This document shows, piece by piece, positions 1-11,299 of a stretch of 64,000 bases of DNA; position 1 is the first letter of the stretch, and each line of letters begins with the position of its first letter. The notes under the pieces are model-generated. The model saw only the letters and a list, made by a program, of their open reading frames with translations. It searched no databases and was not told the origin of the DNA. Source of the stretch: Bactericera cockerelli (lineage: Eukaryota > Arthropoda > Insecta > Hemiptera > Triozidae); the NCBI GenBank assembly GCA_024516035.1, contig CM044956.1, positions 7,651,911 through 7,715,910 of the forward strand. The letters run 5' to 3'. The position numbers were made by a program, and so were the translations under genes.

Positions 1-180
1 CCAAATGATGCTCAATGCTAGAGATTATTGATGCACAAACAAACTCACCGAGCTAAAAGTGGTCGCTGCTAAATTTAACTGATGTTCAAAAAAACTACCT
101 TGTTATTACCTTGTGTTGAGGAGAAACTTGATACTGTCAACAAGAGAACTGACCAGATTCCGTATCTTTATACATAAATG
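1..180 (-). promoter_or_regulatory. Inverted copy of transferrin promoter, exon 1 and intron start
   Basis: Read on the minus strand, this segment matches 11,352-11,525, the start of the transferrin gene, over about 170 bp. The shared parts are a TATA-like motif (TATAAAG, 172-166), an arthropod initiator TCAGT with the presumed start A at 150, a 41-nt first exon ending at a donor AAGGTAAT (exon 150-110), and a second donor-like GTGAGT at 48-43. Positions 1-88 differ from the other copy at only a few bases. Spacing of all these elements is the same in both copies. In the resident gene the start codon lies about 200 bp beyond the part visible here, so any coding sequence of this copy would be outside the window to the left. 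The simplest reading is the 5' end of a second transferrin-like gene transcribed leftward, head-to-head with the resident gene. A promoter-only duplication is the alternative. Confidence 0.7.
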
Positions 181-747
181 CGAAAGTTAACAATCAGGCA
201 CTCACTCATTCATCTCGATTTCTCAGCACTGGTATGTCCTAAGAGGCTTAGATGCGCACTGAGAAAGGATTTTGAAATATTCTAACTGGGGCGCCTGCCG
301 CGGGGAAAAAGGGGCGCATTTATATAAAAAAACGCGCTCTTTCATCTTTTCGCCTTTTCATCACTGTTTCTACGTACCGGTAAATTTCTGGTGGCTGAAA
401 ATTATTATATAGGTTAACTCTACAAGGTGTCTCGAATACAGATGCAAATATTTTGAGGGTAGGTTCAGCCCACCGTGGACTATCATATAAGCGAAACTTG
501 CAGTTGGGCATTTTGCTTCGTTAAAAAGTTATCTCCAAATCCCTGTTTTTCCCAGAGGTCTAGAGGTCACTTGGATTGATGCACGTTTTCAAAGAAATGA
601 TACCCAGAAGGTAAGTTTTGACTTCATGGATAGTCTTGCATATGTCCCTTTAAATGGAGTTAGTTGCATGAAAAAAAAATAAAAGACCAGAGAGATATTT
701 AGTCATAAGTTCAAATTTTTTCTCGAAATTTTGATTTTTCGCCTTTA
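181..747. other. Intergenic, nothing recognised
   Basis: I see no gene here. Short ORFs lack any recognisable domain. The stretch lies upstream of the inverted transferrin-like promoter, so regulatory sites could be present, but I cannot name one. Confidence 0.5.
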
Positions 748-886
748 ACCCTCAGAGTCTTATTATGTGGTCACAAACTTAAATTAATGAGGAAAAATTC
801 ATGCACTGGGTGGGATTTGGACTAACGGATCCCTACGCTACCTGGATTACCAGACTAGCGCGTTATCCAACTGACTTCGAGTGCAC
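748..886 (-). mobile_element. SINE family A copy (tRNA-derived), truncated
   Basis: This matches the other family A copies at 8848, 9406, 38389, 41286 and 63273. The tRNA-like head has a box A-like AGTCAAGTGGTTAACGC and a box B-like GGTTCGAAT in better copies. The body carries the family hallmark CTCAGAGTCTTATTATGTGG (shown on the plus strand). This copy is diverged in box B and lacks the distal tail. Confidence 0.75.
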
Positions 887-900
887 GGTCCTATAAATAA

Positions 901-1490
901 AAAATCTGGGGTAAACATCACACGACTTTCCCTATTCCCCAAAAAGAATTCGAATTCCGCCACTGGTGACTCAACGGTAACAGATAGTTAGAAATAATTG
1001 CCATATTCGTAATCAGCACCTCAAAATCATTGGATTTGAGATGTCGCAACCCCCATCTAGGGTGAATAACAAAAAAGTTAATCCAAGCGGGTCCCCCCAA
1101 ATACCGGTAAATTGAGGCGGGTTTCCAAAAAGTTCAAGATATCAAAAAAAAAAAAAAAAAAATTAATCCGAGAAAATGTTGTTCTCTAACTTTTTTGTAT
1201 CTTTAACCAGTTCAAAGAAGCGGTGGTTGCGGCCAATATTTGCGGCCCTGCGGTCATATCTTACGACCGATTTCAAACAAGTTTCGTGGTTCGTCTAGGG
1301 TATAAAATGAATTTGCATACCAAATTTCAAGTCTCTAGCTCTTACCGTTCTCGTTCTTGAGATATCCTGTTTATACACACACAAACAGACAGACGCACGG
1401 ACCAATGGCTGAAAACAACTTTTTTGGTATCCTGAGGCTATGATTCGTCCAGAAATGTGAAAACTTATTATAGGATAAGGAAAGTAAAAA
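901..1490 (-). mobile_element. ~600-bp dispersed repeat, family Q, copy 1
   Basis: On the minus strand this matches 17,491-18,119 over its whole length and 63,776-64,000 over the part inside the window. It begins with a short inverted motif around CTTATCCTATAATAAGG and includes the phrase GTCCGTGCGTCTGTCTG. No protein domain is visible. Such a family could be a transposon fragment or a long non-autonomous element; I cannot assign a class. Confidence 0.8.
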
Positions 1491-1837
1491 TTCAATAATA
1501 ATAATGCAGTATTTGTGTTGGTATTGCCATTAGTCATTGATCAACACACTAATCAGCTGATTAGTGATTTATCACCTTCGTTACCCGCAACATGTTAAGT
1601 AGGTGCATTGCGTTAGTTAGAGAACAAAAAATTGACACTTTTACCCCTCTGAATACTCTGAAATGTTCGCAGTGTAGGGAGAGTAATTACTTGGAATTTA
1701 TGGACGATAAATTTCCCGGATAACTGCAACAGGGCGTGTTGAAGATTCCCCAAAATTTCTCCTCTTCCAGCCTTTTCCATGTAGTGATGAGAATAGGAGT
1801 GGGGGAAGATTAAGAAGGAGGAGCTGGGAAGAGAACG
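1491..1837. other. Intergenic, nothing recognised
   Basis: No gene or repeat family identified. The ORFs here are low-quality and run into the neighbouring MITE. Confidence 0.5.
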
Positions 1838-2136
1838 ATATGCTGGGTCCACACAGGTGCAACATGCAACACGTTGCTGCAACGTGGTAATTGGAACACT
1901 GTTGCAGCAACGTGTTGCAGTTCGTTTTCGCCAGTGATCCATTCTGTTTTAATTCAGTAGTCACGTCCACACACGTGCAATATAGTAGCAACAAAGATCA
2001 AAGATGTTTGGTAGAAAACCGACATCCTCATGGATAATTTTTGATCATTCATGTTCGTGTTCAGATTCTGTCCACACAGAGTGAATTAATGTTGCAGCAA
2101 CTTGTTGCATGTTTCATCTGTGTGGACCCAGCAATA
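1838..2136. mobile_element. MITE family M1, complete copy with 3-bp TSD
   Basis: The element spans 1841-2133 (293 bp) and is flanked by ATA at 1838-1840 and 2134-2136. Its termini are inverted repeats starting TGCTGGGTCCACAC. Inside are several TGTTGCAGCAACGTGTTGCA-type palindromes. A second full copy lies at 57,129-57,427 in the opposite orientation, flanked by TAA on both sides, and a third fragment begins at 57,519. A 3-bp duplication with terminal inverted repeats fits PIF/Harbinger-like MITEs, although ATA is not the usual TWA target, so the superfamily is tentative. Confidence 0.85.
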
Positions 2137-3216
2137 GAAAGAGAGAGGGGCGACGTAGGTATTACTTTGGACAGTTAATATCACGTATACGAGTAACCTT
2201 ACCTATCTCGAATAGAACAAATTTGTGCGTCCAACTTTGAATAGCTGATGGTCCCTCTTTCAACAAATACCGGCCTCTGATTGGCTCAATTTATTTGAAT
2301 TTTTTGTTTACCTCATGCAGTGGCGGATATCTAAACATCCTTAATTTTCACGTCAGATACCAAATCTTATATTACCACATAATAAGTAGAAAATAAGGAA
2401 AGTAAAAGAGGAAACGAAGACAAAAATAACTACATGATAGGCAAGTATGAAAAAAGTAAAAATATTATTTTAGAAGAATTAGGTAGTTTAGGTACCCACT
2501 CCTTCGCGAGAGAAAAATTACTACAGATCCGGCACTGATTTTGAAATCAGCAGATGGTTCCTAGTGGACGCAAGTTTTGATACATCTCAGTGATCTCAGT
2601 GGTTAATTTTTTCACCTTTCGAGAAACTGGGGAAAGTAGATTTTCCTCAGTCTTCAATAAGTTTCCACTCAAATAAAATTAGTTTTTGTTGTTCTTTTAA
2701 TTTTCGTGTTAAAAGTTGTTGATTTATTTTACAATTGTATTTTTTTGTGAATTGAAAGTACATAGTACATAATAAGATATTCTATATTAAAGTGGTAAAA
2801 TCCTATGATTCTTCGCTACCCACTAAAATTGTGACATCATAACACAAAGAAATGCATTATTATATGTATATTATTTATAATTAATAATTAAAAGCGCCTA
2901 GAAACCCAAATAAATAAGAAACAAACAATAACTTTATCAGAGAGAGATAAGCAGGAAAGTATTACTCAGAAATGACCCTCTATAGAGTCTATAGGATATC
3001 AGCCTGTGTTTTGTTTGACGTTTGACCCACGACTATCTTATCAGTAGAATGAGAAACGCGGAAAATCATGCTTTCGATAAATTAGCAAAACACTTTTCGG
3101 TGTGTACAATATTTCATTACCTAAATCGGTGGTGAGTATGGAAATCTTTGAAAGTCTCCTCACAGGGGCTGTATTAAGAAATAGGATTAAATTGCCTAAA
3201 TTAAGCAAACAAAAAA
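2137..3216. other. Intergenic, nothing recognised
   Basis: AT-rich DNA without a recognisable gene. A short match to the end of family Q (ATAAGGAAAGTAAAAG) sits near 2395. Confidence 0.5.
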
Positions 3217-3368
3217 CTTTTATACGATTAACAAATAAATATCTTTTTATGATTAGGTCTTCTACATCTTCAATATTGCTTACAATAACCCCACAAAAGA
3301 ACTTTTAATCGATTGGCAAGTAAAGATATTTTTATGATTTGGTCTTCTAGATCTTCAATATTGCTTAA
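3217..3368 (+). repeat. Two diverged copies of an 85-bp tandem unit
   Basis: The phrase GGTCTTCTAGATCTTCAATA and its surroundings occur twice, with the units starting at 3217 and 3302. The copies differ at many positions, so the duplication is old. No coding meaning is evident. Confidence 0.7.
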
Positions 3369-3689
3369 ATAAATGAAAGAACTGTACCTCCTAGGTACCT
3401 ATTTCACGTGTGTCTCTGTACTCAATCTCCATCTCTCTTTCTTTCTTTCTCTGACTCCTCATTACAATGTCTGGAATGACGGTCGTGAGACCCTAGCTGC
3501 TAGGAGCCGAATGCTCTTGAGCAAACCGGTAATGAGAGAAAGAGATGAAATCCGTGATTGTTGATGATAATGACAAAGAAAAGCATCACAATATTCACAA
3601 TCATCAATATTGAGAATAAAGAGAAGACAAGAAATGAAATTACAGAATAAAAAGACGAGGAAGAATATAAAATGACGGGAAATAAGTAT
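3369..3689. other. Intergenic, nothing recognised
   Basis: Contains a short CTTT-rich tract near 3440. No gene seen. Confidence 0.5.
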
Positions 3690-3856
3690 AAGGGTTGGGT
3701 GGAAGAGATTGCCATAGGCAATAACCCCGCCCTTTGGTTAGGACATGTTTTTATATATTAAAAAAAAATTATTGTATATATATTGTTTCTATTTTTTTCA
3801 TTGTTAAAATAATTATTCGTATGTACATAATGTCCATTTATATCAAATAAAGTGTT
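3690..3856 (+). mobile_element. Dispersed repeat family R, copy 1
   Basis: The element starts with GGGTTGGGTGGAAGAGATTG, continues through GGCAATAACCCCGCCCTTTG and an AT-rich body, and ends near AATAAAGTG. Other copies lie at 18,896, 19,523 and, on the minus strand, 24,335. The shared 3' end with AATAAA suggests the 3' tail of a non-LTR retrotransposon, but no ORF supports this. Confidence 0.65.
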
Positions 3857-3956
3857 GTATAATAATAATATATCAATACTAATACAGAAAGTAAATGATG
3901 GCATGATGAAAAATAAAATGATGACATTATGAAAAATAAATGATGACAACGAAGAA

Positions 3957-4176
3957 GTAGATGAAATGGGGACTATTGTGTCCCTTCTCGCATATCTGAG
4001 GGGAGGCATACTACGGGATGATCAAGCTACATACACAGACCACAAGAGTCTACATTTAAAGTCCACAAGAGTCTACATTTAAAGTTGGTGGTGTTAGCGA
4101 AATGGACCATACAGTAGCTCCTGTTTCATGGCTACGAAATAAAAAAGGCTGTGAAAAACTCATCTTTAAATAAAAA
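3957..4176 (+). mobile_element. SINE family E body, headless, with a 23-bp internal duplication
   Basis: Matches the bodies of copies at 20,229 and 20,563, ending in TTTCATGGCTACGAAATAAA and an A/T-rich tail. The tRNA-like head is absent. ACAAGAGTCTACATTTAAAG is duplicated in tandem near 4042-4085, which other copies do not show. Confidence 0.7.
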
Positions 4177-4187
4177 GAAGATAGGTA

Positions 4188-4560
4188 GTGAAGATTAAAA
4201 TTAACAAGACGAAAAAGAAAGAGTTGATAATGACAACAATGAAGAATATAAAGAAGAAAGAGAGAAGGAAAATGTGAATATTTAACTTGCCATATTTTAA
4301 TCTTAAGTCAATTAAAGTTATTTCTTTATAATTAAATTTTGTATGAAGATGAAAAGTATTTGTTGAATAAAGGAAAATCTTTCGAAAGTAAAAAAAAAAA
4401 AAAAAAAATTAGAACGATCAATAACAGAATAAATGAACATGTTATAAAAAAGTCAAAGAAAAAGTTGATACTGAAGATTAAAATTAACAAGACGAAAAAG
4501 AAACCGTTGATAATGACAAAAAATGTAGAATATAGAAGAAAGAGAGAAAGAAAAGATTAA
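4188..4560 (+). repeat. Direct repeat of a ~90-bp A-rich segment
   Basis: A segment containing GATTAAAATTAACAAGACGA occurs at about 4189 and again at about 4472, some 283 bp apart, with the same downstream order of motifs. The intervening DNA includes an A-run near 4390. The lysine-rich ORF across it is a by-product of A-rich composition. Confidence 0.65.
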
Positions 4561-5880
4561 GAAGAATCCTCGGTAGTCAGACCTCAGTCAATCCACAGTT
4601 GATTGAACTCGTTAATGATTATTGCTGCACGTTTTTGTTATTTGCCCAGGTATGTTTGTGTTCCCCTCTGATTTCAATTGACATGCTGCTCCATTGTCTC
4701 GCGCTCATTTATATTTATTACCCAGACACTTATCACATTCTGGATCTTGTAAGTAGTCGGCCAGTATTCAAACTGCTTGGCGTGGTAATTGTTTATTGGG
4801 TGAACCTCGTGTGATTAAGTTTACATCACTTTGTGGAATGAAATTGTCTTCGATTCCTTGAAGAATACCATTAAAAGTTCAAAATAAAATAATGTAAAGG
4901 TTCTTCATCTTTTTTCTTTCGTTTCACGTACTTTTAAAAGTCTCCCTAAATCTTTGACGATGTGCCCAGAGCTGTTACTATTTGATTATCGCTTATTTTA
5001 GGTCCTTTAGGTCCTTTTTTTAAAACCTTAGTTTTAGAAGAATGTTATTTTACTAGACCTAAGTTTTATATTAGAATAAGATGGGAAATTGTGAAAAATG
5101 GGTAGTTTCCGTTAATTAATTTAAAATTCAAATTAAAAAAAAATAGGGTTCAGAATTTCTGAGCATATCCTGGAATAAAAGAAGTTAGAAGCACAGAGGA
5201 TCAACCATCAAGTATGGAAAAATCACCCAACCAGGACGGATGGAAATAGGTATTATTTTTATATTACCCTGAGGTTTAATCCATTTTTCCTTTTAAGATT
5301 GGTAATTAATATTTGTAGACACATGTTTGCTATCGATCAAGCTATACTTAGGTCAGAATATAATGTATAATATGTAATTAAATACAAAAGTGGGTGCAAG
5401 TCGGGTTTTTGCGAATGGTAGGCACGATTTTCTTTCATTCTTTTACTACTAGTTGAGTGACTTGAGTGTATCATGGAAGTTGTTGGACAGGTATATGGTC
5501 GACTAGGCTGCAGTCAGGATTAAGATTATGTGTAATTTATGTAGTGGTGAGGTGTTCTCTGTTATAATTTTAACACGGGCGATCCCGGTTGTTAGTGTTA
5601 ATATCTAGATAAGAAGATACTGGTTCAACATCTTCATCATCAGCTAATAAGAGGTTAGGTGGCCAATTATTTATAATTTTCTCATAATATAATACGTAGG
5701 TAAATACACCTATGTATTTATCAATATATAAAATGACTTATTATATCCCATCCTATATCACACTTTGTCCTAGGGCCTGAAATAATTGTTATTCGTGAGA
5801 ATTTTTGTGATTATTTATTACTTTATTTGGAAACATGTTTTATTTTCTTCATGTGGTTATTTACACTTTTGATTCGAGTA
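4561..5880. other. Intergenic, nothing recognised
   Basis: AT-rich. No domain in any ORF and no repeat family recognised. Confidence 0.5.
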
Positions 5881-6052
5881 GTCACTGTGGCAGAGCGAGT
5901 TAGCGCGCTAGGCATTGCACACTGGTGACCTGGGTTCGATTCCAGCGGGAGGATTTTTCTGCTCTGTACTTGATGTTCGGGGTCCACTCATACCTCGTGA
6001 GGAAAAATGAGTAGTTACTTTTATGAGTAACGACCAGTGGCGGCATTACAAG
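5881..6052 (+). mobile_element. SINE family F copy, near full length
   Basis: The tRNA-like head runs from GTCACTGTGGCAGAGCGAGT to a good box B, GGTTCGATTCC. A body with GTGAGGAAAAATGAGTAG follows. Other copies lie at 51,036 and, on the minus strand, 58,499. Confidence 0.8.
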
Positions 6053-8847
6053 TAAAAGAATTAATGTAATAGAAAAAATTCGAAATGTAAAGGAGGCTCT
6101 TAGTATGCTGCGCTACACAAAATTTTTGAAGAGGCCTTGTGCTTCACTACAAAGAAATTCGTACATAAATACACTTTTGATTCGATTGAAAATTGGTATA
6201 TCATTTTTATACGAGCGCTGCCGCCCAAAAGGATTTTTACAAAATAAGGAATCCTCAAGTGTGAGGTCTTTAGTTCACTCTACTATCTTGCATCTGCTAA
6301 GAACCGTTGTTACCGTTGTATCGCCTGAATCGGTGAGAAACAATCCGCGATTTTATCTTCCGATGACAAGCGTTCAATTCACCGGTGAGTCGGTGATGTA
6401 CACGATTGAGTTGTAAATCTGTCCGGGGTGTCAACTCCAACACATGAGTAGGTATCTCAAGGAGACACCATTGTTTATCTTCCAGCCTGTTATCTGATGG
6501 CATAAACATTTATGAAGCCATGACTTTGTGCTTGGTATCCAGAGGTGACCTCTGACCTGGAGTAGAGACCATTAGAAATGCTTACATTAGCATGAGAGAC
6601 ATTGTCGATGCATTATTTCTTGTGTGCTTTCAGCTCTTTATGTGTTTTTTTAGTACTGGGTGAATATGCAGATTCTATGAAGTGTTTTTGATCCGTCCCG
6701 ACCTAAGAGTTTTGAGGATACAAACGGAAAACTTTCCGATACTAATGTCTGTGTCGAAAAGTAAGGCTTTTTGATTCTACCCATCGTTTTTGATCGATCG
6801 TAAAATTCACTAAAATTATAAACAAAACTGTAAGTTTGTAGGTACAATTTTTTTCTCAGAAAATCTGCGGTGTGTTTCGCATTTTCTATTTTGCTTATTT
6901 TAGGTAATTCGCAAAATCCGCAAGTTGTATCGAAAAAACTACCAAGCGAAAATCTCGCGGTATTAGCGTTGAAAATGTGTTTAGGTGCACTCGGTATAAA
7001 TCCCGGTGTCCATATGGATGTCCCAGACAATTCGAATTCGAAACCCATAGGTATCTATAGGAGGTATGCTCCTATATCTATATCTATAGGATGTATGCTC
7101 CTAAAGATATAGATATACGGGCAATGGCAAAGATTTGTGTTTTAAGTATGGAAGAAATAAACTTTGGTCTGCAGCCAACTTTCGAAGCACGAGCGCCCCA
7201 AGTTTCATGTTTTAAAAAGATGGGTGTTAGTTCGTGCTTTGAAATTTTGCATTCATGTAATAAATATTGTAATGTAAGTATGTACCTAATATGCAATGTT
7301 TTTTTTCTGCAATAACATCGAAAATGAACAATAGACGGTATTATACTCGTAAACATAGATAGTTAACAATACTCGTATTATTACAACTACAACAAAAGAA
7401 AACGAAAATCGAACTGCTAAATCTTTCAAGTGCTCAAATATGGTAGCAAGGAGGCTCCGAGATAGATGCTTTGACATGGTTTAATCAGATGTTCAGATGG
7501 TTTAATGTGAAACATTAAATTTACATAATTATAAATTGTAAAGATACATTAAAATGAATGTATTGAGGATCGAGGAACATCTTCTGTGACGAACATTCGG
7601 TTTTGAAGCAGATGGGCTTGCAGCTCATGTCTCCTCAATTTTCGATGTTGTTTAACTTTAGTGGTTCGTCTCGAATTCAACATGCTGTGATAATGTCTCC
7701 ACTGTCTACAGCTTGGCACAGACCTGGGCTTCAACCAACCCAACTACTGAGGTAACTGAAGTTGGTTGAGTATTATCTAATACTTCTTTCAGAACCTGTT
7801 TGAGCAAGTGACTAGAAACATGGGCGATTAAGAAAGTCTTTCTAAAGAGCTAAAGACTTCTAAAACATGTGTACAATATAATAGAGGATGAACAAATCAA
7901 TGATAGAAGTAATGAATGAGCACCTAGGCAATTACCCAGGAGGAATCCTGGTTGAATCTTGGCGGGGCTCCAGAGGGCGTAACCCAGCGCGGGATCCTCG
8001 CGGGTACAAGTTGGCTAAGCCACAAATCATACGCGGTGGCTCAATAAATCAACGCGGTAATTGCTAGTTGGAACATCTCAACCAGGCAGGAAATATAGAC
8101 TTGGAAAGAGGCTTTGATCCCATTCATTGGAACCATTTTAATGCAATAATTGTTTCTGAAAAGCACCAACCTCAGACCTCAGTGTTATCGAATTTGGTCA
8201 GCAGTTAGTTCTACTTTGAGCGTGAAGGTTGGGGTTTGAGTCTCGTTTTTGTCAGAAAAATTAACAGAATGTATCAAGGGGGTTTCAAAATTCGTAATCT
8301 TAGATTGCCTTTTTACTAGGTTTAACACAGTTGTTCAAGAAGAATATTATTATCCTAAATCGCTTGATCATTGAAGCAGTCACATTTATGGAGAATTTCA
8401 TGAGGCAAGTTCCTGTTGTACTTAAATTTCTTGGTATACTAATTTTAAAAATCCATTTACATGTTCGGTGCATATGTTCAGTTATCAGGTTTCTTTTCAA
8501 TAAAAATCCTGTTACTTATGAAGACAAAACATTTTCACCTTTTTCAATTTGAACGCTACCTATAACAGACTGTATAACACTATAATAACTTTACCGTTCC
8601 TCTAAGACACAAAAGAACAAGACAATGCCCCAACCTATAATAACGCCACCGGTTACCATAAATTTAAGTGAAGTGTAAAATAAAATAACCACTATAATAA
8701 TTGTTATGCCATAAATTTTAGTAAAGTGTGAATGATAAATCTCAAAGCTTAGCCGGTTTTAAAGTTCATATTTAATAAAATGTTGACTTTGTCTCTGTAA
8801 TAATTTACCTATTCTATAATAGTAGTTGTTACCTCTATGATAGTGTC
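6053..8847. other. Intergenic, no supported gene
   Basis: ORFs of up to 132 codons lie here (6105-6416 plus, 6650-7048 minus), but none shows a domain and codon use looks random. A small motif, GGTATGCTCCTATATCTATA, is imperfectly repeated near 7060-7110. A GC-richer patch at 7930-8050 is of unknown origin. Confidence 0.5.
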
Positions 8848-9043
8848 ATGTCAATAGTCAAGTGGTTAACGCGCTAGTCTGGTGATCCAGGTAGCGAGGG
8901 ATCCGTTTGTTCGAATATTACCCAGTGCATTAATTTTCCCTCATTAATTTGAGTTTGTGACCATGTAATAATAAGACTCTGAGGGTTAGTTGGTAGAAAT
9001 TGCTTTGAGCAATAACCTCGCCTGGTGGTTACCTTCCACTAAA
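8848..9043 (+). mobile_element. SINE family A copy, near full length
   Basis: Has the tRNA-like head AGTCAAGTGGTTAACGCGCT, a weakened box B (TGTTCGAATATT), the body with TAATAAGACTCTGAGGG, and the tail CCTGGTGGTTACCTTCCACT. Confidence 0.8.
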
Positions 9044-9405
9044 GGATCGCTTGGGATATCTTGACCAGTGCATGATTAGTTAACTAACAAATGAATTTTC
9101 CTTAATGTAGGAATTTAATTGAGCAATAGGGCATTGATTAAATTTCTTTATTAATTACTGTGGAACTGAGGTATGATTCTATGTATTTAGTTTTCAAACT
9201 TCAGTTGTTTGAGATTGTTGTTACAGATATCGACGTTGCAGTATCTGCAATGGCTCGACCAAAATGAGAAAGCGTTATTTGTAACCAGGAGGACGGTTGT
9301 TTGAGTCTCAAGCAGTGGGGAATATTAATAAGCCTGGGTTTTAGAGTAATTGTGACACTCCTACGACTAACTCATATATTAACCTTGAATATAATAATAA
9401 TATTC
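9044..9405. other. Spacer between two SINE A copies
   Basis: No gene seen. The two flanking SINE A copies are in opposite orientation and about 360 bp apart. Confidence 0.5.
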
Positions 9406-9597
9406 TTTAGTGTAAGGTAACTACCAGGCGAGGTTCATGCTCAAAGCATTTTCTACTACCTGAGTCTTATTATTATGTGGTGACTGACTCAAATTAATGT
9501 GGCAAAATTCATGCACCCGGTGGGATTCGAACTAACGGATCCCTACGCTACCTGGATTACCAGACTAGCGCTTTAACCACTTGACTACCAGTGCACT
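9406..9597 (-). mobile_element. SINE family A copy, near full length
   Basis: On the minus strand it runs from the CACTGG head through box B (GGTTCGAATCCC, with one change) to the GGTTACCTT tail. It is inverted relative to the copy at 8848. Confidence 0.8.
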
Positions 9598-9776
9598 GTT
9601 AATCTTCAGATTTCAGAATCTGTTTATTTATTTGATCCCAGATCAAAAATCCACCTGAAACAGCGTCTCAGCCTGGCGGTGCAGAGGGGGAATGCAGCAA
9701 GTATGCTTTCGGCTCTTCCCTCAGCTGAGTTTGACTTCAGTGTAGACTGGATCCCCGCACGATACCAAATAGCCCA

Positions 9777-10090
9777 TTTTTTTTTTTTTTTTTTAAAGAT
9801 GAGTATTTCACAGCCTTTTTTATTTCGTAGCCATGAAACAGGAGCTACTGTAGACGCTTGTGTTCTGTGTTGCAGCCTGCCCATCCCGTTGTATGCCTCC
9901 CCTCTGATGGGCGACAAGTGACACAATACTTCCCATTTAGCTGCTGGGTCAACACGAGCGCACCGGAAGGTATCCCTTACAAACAATTGTAACCAAATTA
10001 AGAATACAAATTTTTGTAGGCATGGGGGATCGAACCCAGGACCTTCCACTTGGCAAGCGAGTACTTAACCACTGAGCTAATCGCGCGCTC
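9777..10090 (-). mobile_element. SINE family E copy, full length with A tail
   Basis: On the minus strand the order is tRNA-like head (CTCAGTGGTTAAGTACTCGC), box B (GGGTTCGATCCCC), the body with CTTCCGGTGCGCTCGTGTTG and GGGAAGTATTGTGTCACTTG, then an A-run (T-run at 9777-9795 on plus). The 141-codon ORF across it is a shadow. Confidence 0.85.
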
Positions 10091-10757
10091 GATTTAGTTT
10101 CTTTCTCGTTATACCTGAAGTTTTCCTGGGAAATTGTAAATAGCTGGTATTTCCCGGTTTATCAAGAGTTATCTAGTTTAAATTATCAAGCCGGGCTCCT
10201 AAACTCATAGCAGACCTTTTCATTCTAAGGGAAAACCCGGGCACCGTATAAATATTTTTCTAACTGTATAAATGCATCAGGGAATCACACTTTGCTCTCT
10301 CTCTTAAAATTATCTCTTATGACTTATTATTTAAAACTACTTATTTTTGTGTATGAACACTTATTTTTAAGAAGGGTAACAACCCCGTCGCGATATGACC
10401 ATGCATTCAAAAGCGACATTAAATCCAAATAAAAAATGGCATTCTACTGTTGATGTGATCATCCAAAAATAGAAGAGGAAAGAAAGACAATCTGAACTGA
10501 ACACAAACTCGTATAGAGTATCCTTCAAGTGGTGGATCAAACTAGATTGCTAGGTTCAAGGACAGCATTTTCAATCAACTTAATCGTATCCTTTTTCTAT
10601 GGTCCAATATTCACCTGAAGATCATGACACCGCTCCATACAGTGAGCAATTACCGGTTACTGTAATAAGACAGTTGGTGATGGACTCGAGGCAAGTTATG
10701 CTCAAGTGACTCAAGTTGTCTCGTCTATAAAATCTCTACAAAGCGATCTGTAGCCCG
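10091..10757. other. Intergenic, nothing recognised
   Basis: No gene seen. It lies 0.6-1.3 kb upstream of the transferrin promoter. Confidence 0.5.
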
Positions 10758-10924
10758 TTCCAGAAACACTCTCCACTCTCATAATCTCCAAATCTCCCTT
10801 TCAACTGTCAGACAACGCACTCTGATTGGTTAATGTAATTGGGTTGATTTAATGTAAACACAACACATTATAAAATGTATTAATTGTAATTGACATACAT
10901 CTGTTTTGTATTGCACTTAAAAAC

Positions 10925-10958
<34 letters not shown>

Positions 10959-11041
10959 GAACACAATAACCAATCAGAGTGCGTTGTGTGACAATTGAAA
11001 CGGAGATTCGGGAATTTTAAGAGTGGAGAGTGTTTCTGGAA
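10758..11041. mobile_element. MITE family M2 upstream of transferrin
   Basis: The element is about 284 bp long with inverted termini TTCCAGAAACACTCTCCACT and its complement. The arms are about 80 bp each and carry several mismatches. Each arm holds a CCAAT-box match (ATTGG near 10,823, CCAAT near 10,970). The centre is AT-rich with an 18-A run. A target duplication is not clear. It sits about 340 bp upstream of the predicted transferrin start site. Confidence 0.7.
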
Positions 11042-11299
11042 TTGGCTTCTGGTGAAGTTACAACAAGACCAAATAAGATAAAATGTAAGTATCGTGAAAC
11101 TATTTTCCTCTTTTCTTTTCAAGCCAAGACGAAACAGGACCACGACTCCTTTCGTGTATTTGGATAAGACGAAACAAAATATTCGTCTCTTCTAATCTCG
11201 AGTCTGTCTGGCCAGAGATAGTGCATTCGGTGCAATAATGCAAAGCCTCCACAGTACATGAACTCGTAGGTGCAATATTGTATTATGAGCAGTTTTTCC

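Noticed and set aside
1613..1994. 109-aa and 98-aa ORFs on the minus strand
   Set aside because: They overlap MITE M1 and have no domain.
6105..6416. 103-aa ORF as a host gene
   Set aside because: No recognisable domain, no promoter or splice context, and similar-length random ORFs are common here.
6650..7048. 132-aa ORF on the minus strand
   Set aside because: No domain or homologous copy recognised; overlapped by ORFs on the other strand of similar quality.
9624..10049. 141-aa ORF
   Set aside because: It lies largely across a SINE E copy in reverse and contains its A-tail as a lysine run.
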